Origin: DAIDKA01 sp036267975
GTDB taxonomy: Bacteria; Pseudomonadota; Gammaproteobacteria; Steroidobacterales; Steroidobacteraceae
Length of the DNA: 64,000 bases
Direction of reading: 5' to 3'
Assembly: GCA_036267975.1 (NCBI GenBank)
Contig: DATAVA010000027.1
Location: 62,001-126,000, forward strand
The notes beneath the pieces are model-generated. The model did not search any database and was not told the DNA's origin. It worked only from the letters and a program-made list of their open reading frames with translations. Every line of letters starts with the position of its first letter. Position 1 is the stretch's first letter. Of the stretch, positions 60,380 through 64,000 are shown in pieces. A program made the position numbers and the translations under genes.

Positions 60380-60830
60380 GCGTTTCGTCACCGGGTATCC
60401 GGATTGCGCATTCATCGGCCGCCAAGGGCTCGAACGTCGCGAGTTGGCTGTCCAGCAACGCGGCGGGCATGAAGTGTCCCGCGCGCCGCTGCAGGCGTTC
60501 CAGAAGCTGCTCATGGGTGAGAAGGGGCAGCACGAAGCAGGCGTCGGGGTCACCGCTGCGCAGCTGCTCACGGTAGCTGCGCTTCAGCGCCGAGCAGGAC
60601 ACGACCATGCCGTGCGGTCGGGATTCGGCCAGTGCGGTCGCGATGCTGGCCAGAAAGGGGCGCCGATCCGCGTCATCGAGCGCAATGCCGGCCGCCATCT
60701 TCTTGATGTTTGCGGCCGGATGCAGGCTATCGCCTTCCAGAAACTGCCAGCCGAGTGCCCGCGCCAGGGCAGCACCCAGCGTCGACTTGCCGCTGCCGGT
60801 CACGCCCATGACGACAATCGCGCGGATCAC
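60306..60830 (-). CDS. gntK: gluconokinase
   Basis: A 174-residue P-loop kinase that phosphorylates gluconate to 6-phosphogluconate. The Walker A motif is GVTGSGKST at residues 9-17, then EGDSLHPAANIKKMAAGIAL and VVSCSALKRSYREQLR, all typical of GntK. No gluconate transporter or Entner-Doudoroff genes are in the window. It starts three bases after the XRE regulator gene stop, so both are likely on one transcript. Confidence 0.93.
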   Translation of the reverse strand: MIRAIVVMGVTGSGKSTLGAALARALGWQFLEGDSLHPAANIKKMAAGIALDDADRRPFLASIATALAESRPHGMVVSCSALKRSYREQLRSGDPDACFVLPLLTHEQLLERLQRRAGHFMPAALLDSQLATFEPLAADECAIRIPGDETLNAQVRRTLLGLQALGTAGPSGNA

Positions 60831-60833
60831 GGC

Positions 60834-61661
60834 TCACCGCTGCGCCATCAGTTGCGTGAACTTCTCGGCGCTGCGCGCCTCGGCGGGGCTGAACATCAGC
60901 AACCGCAGATTCGGGCTGGAGGCGACGCTGTAAGCGGTATGTTCAAAGGCAATCGCGCCGATGCCGGGATAGCTCGCCGTATAGACCCCTTCCGGGAAAT
61001 GGCTGATCTCCGGGCTGTGCCACAACCGATCAAAGATCGGGCAGGCAGCGGAGAGTTCTTCGATCAATGCGTCGAAGGCGGGATCCTCGCCCGACTGCGT
61101 GTAATCGAGTCGCACCGTGGGCAGGATGCGGCGGGCGATCTCCTCCTGCTCATCCGGATTGCGCTGGAAGTCCGCTTCGGTCAGCAGGATACGCAGCAGG
61201 TTGCGGTGACCGACCGGGCGTTGGCCAAAGTCCGGAAAGCAGCGGGTCCACACCGCATTCCACGCCACCACATCCCAGCGTCGGGTATGCACCAGCGCCG
61301 GAACATTGACCGTGTCGAGCATTCGTTGTACCGCCGGCCGCAGCGGCTCGCCTTGATTGGCCACCTGCCGCGGAGGGCGTCGCTGCGCGAGCATGAACAG
61401 GTAATCACGCTCAGCCGCGGACAGACCCAGCGCGCCGCTGAGCCGCTCGAGGATCTGCTCGGAAGGGTGCACGTTGCGCCCCTGCTCAAGCCAGGTGTAC
61501 CAGGTGGCCGACAGGCCGGCCAGGGCGGCCACATCCTCGCGGCGCAGTCCCTTGCTGCGGCGCCGCGCCGCCGGTATCAACCCGACCGAGGTGGGATCGC
61601 GGCGGGCTCGGCAGCTTTTCAGAAACTCCGACAGCTGCGCACGTTGCAGGGTCTGACTCAC
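60834..61661 (-). CDS. XRE-family regulator with MmyB-like ligand domain
   Basis: A 275-residue regulator. The N-terminal helix-turn-helix (about 30-95) contains RRSKGLRREDVAALAGLSATWYTWLEQGR, split here into recognisable parts RREDVAALAG and WYTWLEQGRNV. The C-terminal MmyB/PAS-like domain (about 105-265) has HTRRWDVVAWNAVW. Family members are commonly linked to short-chain dehydrogenases and bind lipid-like ligands. The GTG at 61661 was chosen; a TTG at 61682 is in frame. A 14-bp palindrome lies just upstream and an SDR gene 1.1 kb away. Confidence 0.87.
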   Translation of the reverse strand: MSQTLQRAQLSEFLKSCRARRDPTSVGLIPAARRRSKGLRREDVAALAGLSATWYTWLEQGRNVHPSEQILERLSGALGLSAAERDYLFMLAQRRPPRQVANQGEPLRPAVQRMLDTVNVPALVHTRRWDVVAWNAVWTRCFPDFGQRPVGHRNLLRILLTEADFQRNPDEQEEIARRILPTVRLDYTQSGEDPAFDALIEELSAACPIFDRLWHSPEISHFPEGVYTASYPGIGAIAFEHTAYSVASSPNLRLLMFSPAEARSAEKFTQLMAQR

Positions 61662-61696
61662 GCGTCGTTGTACATCTCGCAAGTGGTACTGCTGAT

Positions 61697-61710
61697 ACTA
61701 GCATGCTAGT
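61697..61710. promoter_or_regulatory. 14-bp perfect palindrome, candidate XRE operator
   Basis: ACTAGCATGCTAGT reads the same on both strands. It lies 36 bases before the regulator start and 84 bases before the slipin start, in the divergent gap, as expected for an autoregulatory operator. Confidence 0.5.
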
Positions 61711-61793
61711 TTGCGATGTTCGTCAGCGAACGGACAGGACCTGCCGGCGCGCGCAGCGTTATAAGAATCCATCTGATATTCGGAGTGACCTAC

Positions 61794-62702
61794 ATGAATC
61801 CCGTCACCTCTTTTCTGGTATTCGTCCTGGCGGCCGGCGGTGTGCTGGCCGGCTACCGCAACGAACTCTATGTCGCGATCCCACTGTTTGTGCTCGCGGC
61901 CCTCGTTGCCTCATCGCTGAAGATGGCCAATGTCTGGCAGAAATTCGTGATTCTGCGGATGGGAAAACTGCAAAGCGTGCGCGGCGCGGGGTTGTTCGTC
62001 ATCATCCCGGTCCTCGATACGGTGGTCGCCATCATCGACGAGCGCATCCAGACCACCGCTTTCAACGCCGAGCAGGCGCTGACGCGCGACACCGTGCCGG
62101 TCAATGTCGATGCCATCATCTTCTGGCGTGTGCAGGATGCCGAGAAGGCGGCGCTGGCCATCACCAACTACCGTGAAGCCATCGATCGGGTGGCCCAGAC
62201 ATCGCTGCGCGAAATGATCGGTTCATCGATGCTGGGCGCGCTGCTGTCCGACCGCAAGGACGCCGATGCGCAACTGCAAGCCGAGATCGCCCAGAAGACT
62301 GCGCCGTGGGGAATTGCGGTGAACTCGGTGGAGATTCGCGACGTCGCCATCCCCGAGGCGCTGCAGAACGCCATGTCCCGTCAGGCGCAGGCGGAGCGCG
62401 AGAAGCAGGCCCGTGTCATTCTCGGTTCAGCTGAGGCTGAAATCGCCGGCAAGTTCGTCGAGGCCGCCGCCGTCTATGACGGTCACCCGTGGGCACTGCA
62501 GCTGCGTGCCATGAACATCATCTATGAAACCACGAAGGAGCGCGGGGCCACGATCCTCATGCCCAGTTCGATGGTCGACAGTCTGAATCCGTCCGCGTCC
62601 ACCCTGGGGTTGGCGCTGGCGGGGCTTGACGCGCAGGCCGCCAACCGCGCACCCGGCACCAAGACTGCGCCGCCCGCCAAAACGCCACCCGCCGTCGAGT
62701 AG
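61794..62702 (+). CDS. slipin/SPFH-domain membrane protein
   Basis: A 302-residue band-7 protein. Two hydrophobic segments occupy residues 1-45, then the SPFH domain (QKFVILRMGKLQSVRGAG, LDTVVAIIDERIQTTAF, DTVPVNVDAIIFWRV) and a helical C-terminal region (MSRQAQAEREKQARVILGSAEAE). Slipins form oligomers at ordered membrane regions; hopanoid-rich domains are a plausible home here but this is inference. An NfeD partner is absent. The ATG at 61794 follows GGAG by nine bases. It is inserted between the XRE regulator and the SDR it may control. Confidence 0.9.
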   Translation: MNPVTSFLVFVLAAGGVLAGYRNELYVAIPLFVLAALVASSLKMANVWQKFVILRMGKLQSVRGAGLFVIIPVLDTVVAIIDERIQTTAFNAEQALTRDTVPVNVDAIIFWRVQDAEKAALAITNYREAIDRVAQTSLREMIGSSMLGALLSDRKDADAQLQAEIAQKTAPWGIAVNSVEIRDVAIPEALQNAMSRQAQAEREKQARVILGSAEAEIAGKFVEAAAVYDGHPWALQLRAMNIIYETTKERGATILMPSSMVDSLNPSASTLGLALAGLDAQAANRAPGTKTAPPAKTPPAVE

Positions 62703-62727
62703 AGGCCGCAGCTCTAACTGGTATTAT

Positions 62728-62739
62728 TAGTACTAGCAT
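62728..62739. promoter_or_regulatory. partial copy of the XRE palindrome before the SDR gene
   Basis: TACTAGCAT (62731-62739) repeats nine bases of the site at 61696-61704, and it overlaps a small palindrome TAGTACTA (62728-62735). It lies 71 bases before the SDR start. Confidence 0.35.
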
Positions 62740-62809
62740 AAGGGGCCGCACTGCAAGCCGGGGCGAGGATTGCTCATACTGCCGCCGCCAGCGGATGGAG
62801 GGCACGTGG

Positions 62810-63565
62810 GTGAGTGATCGTTTCAGCGCGAAGAACGTCGTCGTCATCGGTGGCAACAGCGGTATCGGCCTGGCCGCCGCGCGCGCCTTTGCGCAGGAGG
62901 GCGCGAAGGTCGTCATCACCGGGCGCTCGCCGCAGACCCTGCAAGGCGCCGCCGAGGAAATCGGCCACGGCGCGGTCGCGATCCGCTCCGACATCGGGGA
63001 TGTGGCCCAGATTAGCGCGCTGTTCGCACAGTTGAGTGCGCAGCTTGGCCACATCGATGTGCTGTTCGTCAACGCGGGCATCGGCGCGTTCCAGCCCATT
63101 GAAAAGGTCACCGAGCGGGACTGGGACAGCCTTCATGACATCAATCTGAAGGGCGTCTTCTTTACCGTGCAGCAGGCGCTGCCGCTGTTGCGCACCGGCG
63201 CGGCAATCGTCCTCACCGGTTCCATCGGTGCGCTGAAGGGGATTCCGACCGGCTCGGTCTACGCGGCGAGCAAGGCTGGGCTGCGGGCGTTGGGCCGCAG
63301 CTTCGCAGCGGAGCTGGTGGGTAAGGGGATCCGCGTCAACGTGGTCAGCCCCGGTCCAACCGATACGCCCATCATCGGCCGCACCGGCGGCCTGCCACCC
63401 CAGGCCATTCCGGCGATCCGTGAACAGATGATCCGCAACACACCGATGCACCGCATGGGCATGCCGGAGGAAGTCGCCGCCGCGGTGCTGTTTCTGGCCA
63501 GCGCTGAGGCGGCCTTCGTCACCGGCATCGACTTCCTGGTCGACGGCGGGGCCGCCAGTTTTTAG
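62810..63565 (+). CDS. short-chain dehydrogenase/reductase (SDR)
   Basis: A 251-residue classical SDR. Cofactor motif GGNSGIG (residues 13-19), NAG in LFVNAGIGA, the catalytic serine in LTGSIGALKG and the YAASK motif (YxxxK) are present, with the PGPTDTP segment after it. An NAD(P) enzyme acting on an alcohol/ketone pair is expected; the substrate is unknown. The GTG at 62810 has GGAGGG eight bases upstream; an ATG at 62795 is in frame but has no Shine-Dalgarno. An MmyB-type regulator lies nearby and a SnoaL-like gene follows. Confidence 0.92.
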   Translation: MSDRFSAKNVVVIGGNSGIGLAAARAFAQEGAKVVITGRSPQTLQGAAEEIGHGAVAIRSDIGDVAQISALFAQLSAQLGHIDVLFVNAGIGAFQPIEKVTERDWDSLHDINLKGVFFTVQQALPLLRTGAAIVLTGSIGALKGIPTGSVYAASKAGLRALGRSFAAELVGKGIRVNVVSPGPTDTPIIGRTGGLPPQAIPAIREQMIRNTPMHRMGMPEEVAAAVLFLASAEAAFVTGIDFLVDGGAASF

Positions 63566-63579
63566 CAGGAGAGCTTGCA

Positions 63580-64000
63580 ATGCCCAAACCCAATCAGCCC
63601 GGCATTGAAGACCGCATCGCCATCCAGGACCTCATCGCAAAGTACTGCTGGGCGCTGGACACGGGAGATGTCGAATCCTTCGTCGCCTGCTTCACGCCCG
63701 ATGCGGTGCTGGTCGAGGAAGTATTCGAGGACCCCGATGTCTGGAATGGCCATGACGGCATTCGCGAGCTCATCGAGCACTACGCCAATTCGCCCGGATT
63801 TCCGGGGCGTCAGCATCATGTGACCCAGACCCAGGTCAGCGGGGATGCGCAGCGCTGCCAGGTGCGCTCGTTCGCATTCGTGACGGAGTGCCGCGGCGAG
63901 CCGCCCTACACGATACGCTTCACCGGCTACTACGAGGATTCGGTGGTGAAGGTGGCGGGGGAGTGGCTGTTCCGCGAGCGATTCATCCGTTTGTGGGACG
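63580..64000 (+). CDS. SnoaL-like/NTF2-fold protein (3' partial)
   Basis: The frame starts at the ATG at 63580, which has AGGAGAG seven bases upstream, and runs off the window after 140 codons. The N-terminus IEDRIAIQDLIAKYCWALD, then DVESFVACFTPDAVL and the strand PYTIRFTGYYEDSVV mark the SnoaL-like NTF2 fold used by small isomerases, cyclases and dehydratases. Co-transcription with the SDR 14 bases upstream suggests they share a pathway. The true end and function cannot be seen. Confidence 0.85.
   Translation, partial: MPKPNQPGIEDRIAIQDLIAKYCWALDTGDVESFVACFTPDAVLVEEVFEDPDVWNGHDGIRELIEHYANSPGFPGRQHHVTQTQVSGDAQRCQVRSFAFVTECRGEPPYTIRFTGYYEDSVVKVAGEWLFRERFIRLWD

Overview
The window is a GC-rich chromosomal segment from a gammaproteobacterium. 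This is inferred from gene content and order: the block asd-fimV-truA-accD-folC-dedD-cvpA-purF, ribB-ribH-nusB-thiL, parE-parC, efp with epmA and epmB, psd, and FimV- and FimX-like polarity/pilus proteins. A full hopanoid gene set, DUF6152, and SDR, LLM and SnoaL-like genes suggest a free-living, soil or water lineage near Nevskiales/Steroidobacterales. That finer placement is a guess. No prophage, CRISPR array, insertion sequence or rRNA operon is visible.

Layout. 1-3038: riboflavin, NusB and ThiL operon. 3186-4517: a Hanks kinase with a C-terminal cyclic-nucleotide-binding domain. 4532-7658 (minus): xseB, dxs, folE2. 7823-10277: a rubrerythrin / Fe-S / DUF3501 redox module with a good promoter and a candidate operator. 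10360-14514: topoisomerase IV. 14620-27113: a hopanoid and isoprenoid cluster in three transcription blocks: squalene synthase, squalene-hopene cyclase, hpnG, hpnA (plus); an hpnL-diiron fusion, hpnK, hpnI (minus); and idi, hpnH, ispA, LLM oxidoreductase (plus). Dxs, Idi and IspA supply precursors, a single eukaryote-like squalene synthase and the cyclase make the C30 skeleton, and HpnH, HpnG, HpnI and HpnK build and decorate the side chain. 27134-29173: a FimX-like degenerate GGDEF/EAL protein. 29230-33381: EF-P and its lysylation enzymes, psd and a SCO protein.

33380-48287 is a long, mostly plus-strand housekeeping stretch: prmB, aroC, asd, fimV, truA, accD, folC, SPOR protein, cvpA, purF, glycerate kinase, a pseudo-receiver/kinase fusion and miaE. 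48291-51720 holds envelope genes: a glycine/arginine-rich lipoprotein, an OmpR/EnvZ-type pair and a Spy-like protein. 51721-56551 holds lpxH, a cyclophilin, gltX, cysS and tRNAs Pro, Arg and His. Next comes a small islet of about 1.5 kb, bounded by the 3' end of tRNA-His and a 22/24 copy of that sequence. It carries a VapC remnant and an unknown secreted protein. tRNA-Lys follows. The last 6 kb is accessory: two small exported proteins, a lipoprotein esterase, gluconokinase, an MmyB-type XRE regulator, a slipin, an SDR and a cut-off SnoaL-like gene.

The most unusual object is the 613-residue fusion at 19526-21367. It joins an HpnL-type membrane domain to a ferritin-like domain that keeps a full E, ExxH, E, ExxH diiron ligand set, and it sits inside the hopanoid cluster. 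Also worth attention are the tRNA-His duplication, the translationally coupled pseudo-receiver kinase and miaE, the LLM oxidoreductase coupled to ispA, and a palindromic operator candidate with a partial copy around the XRE/slipin/SDR genes.
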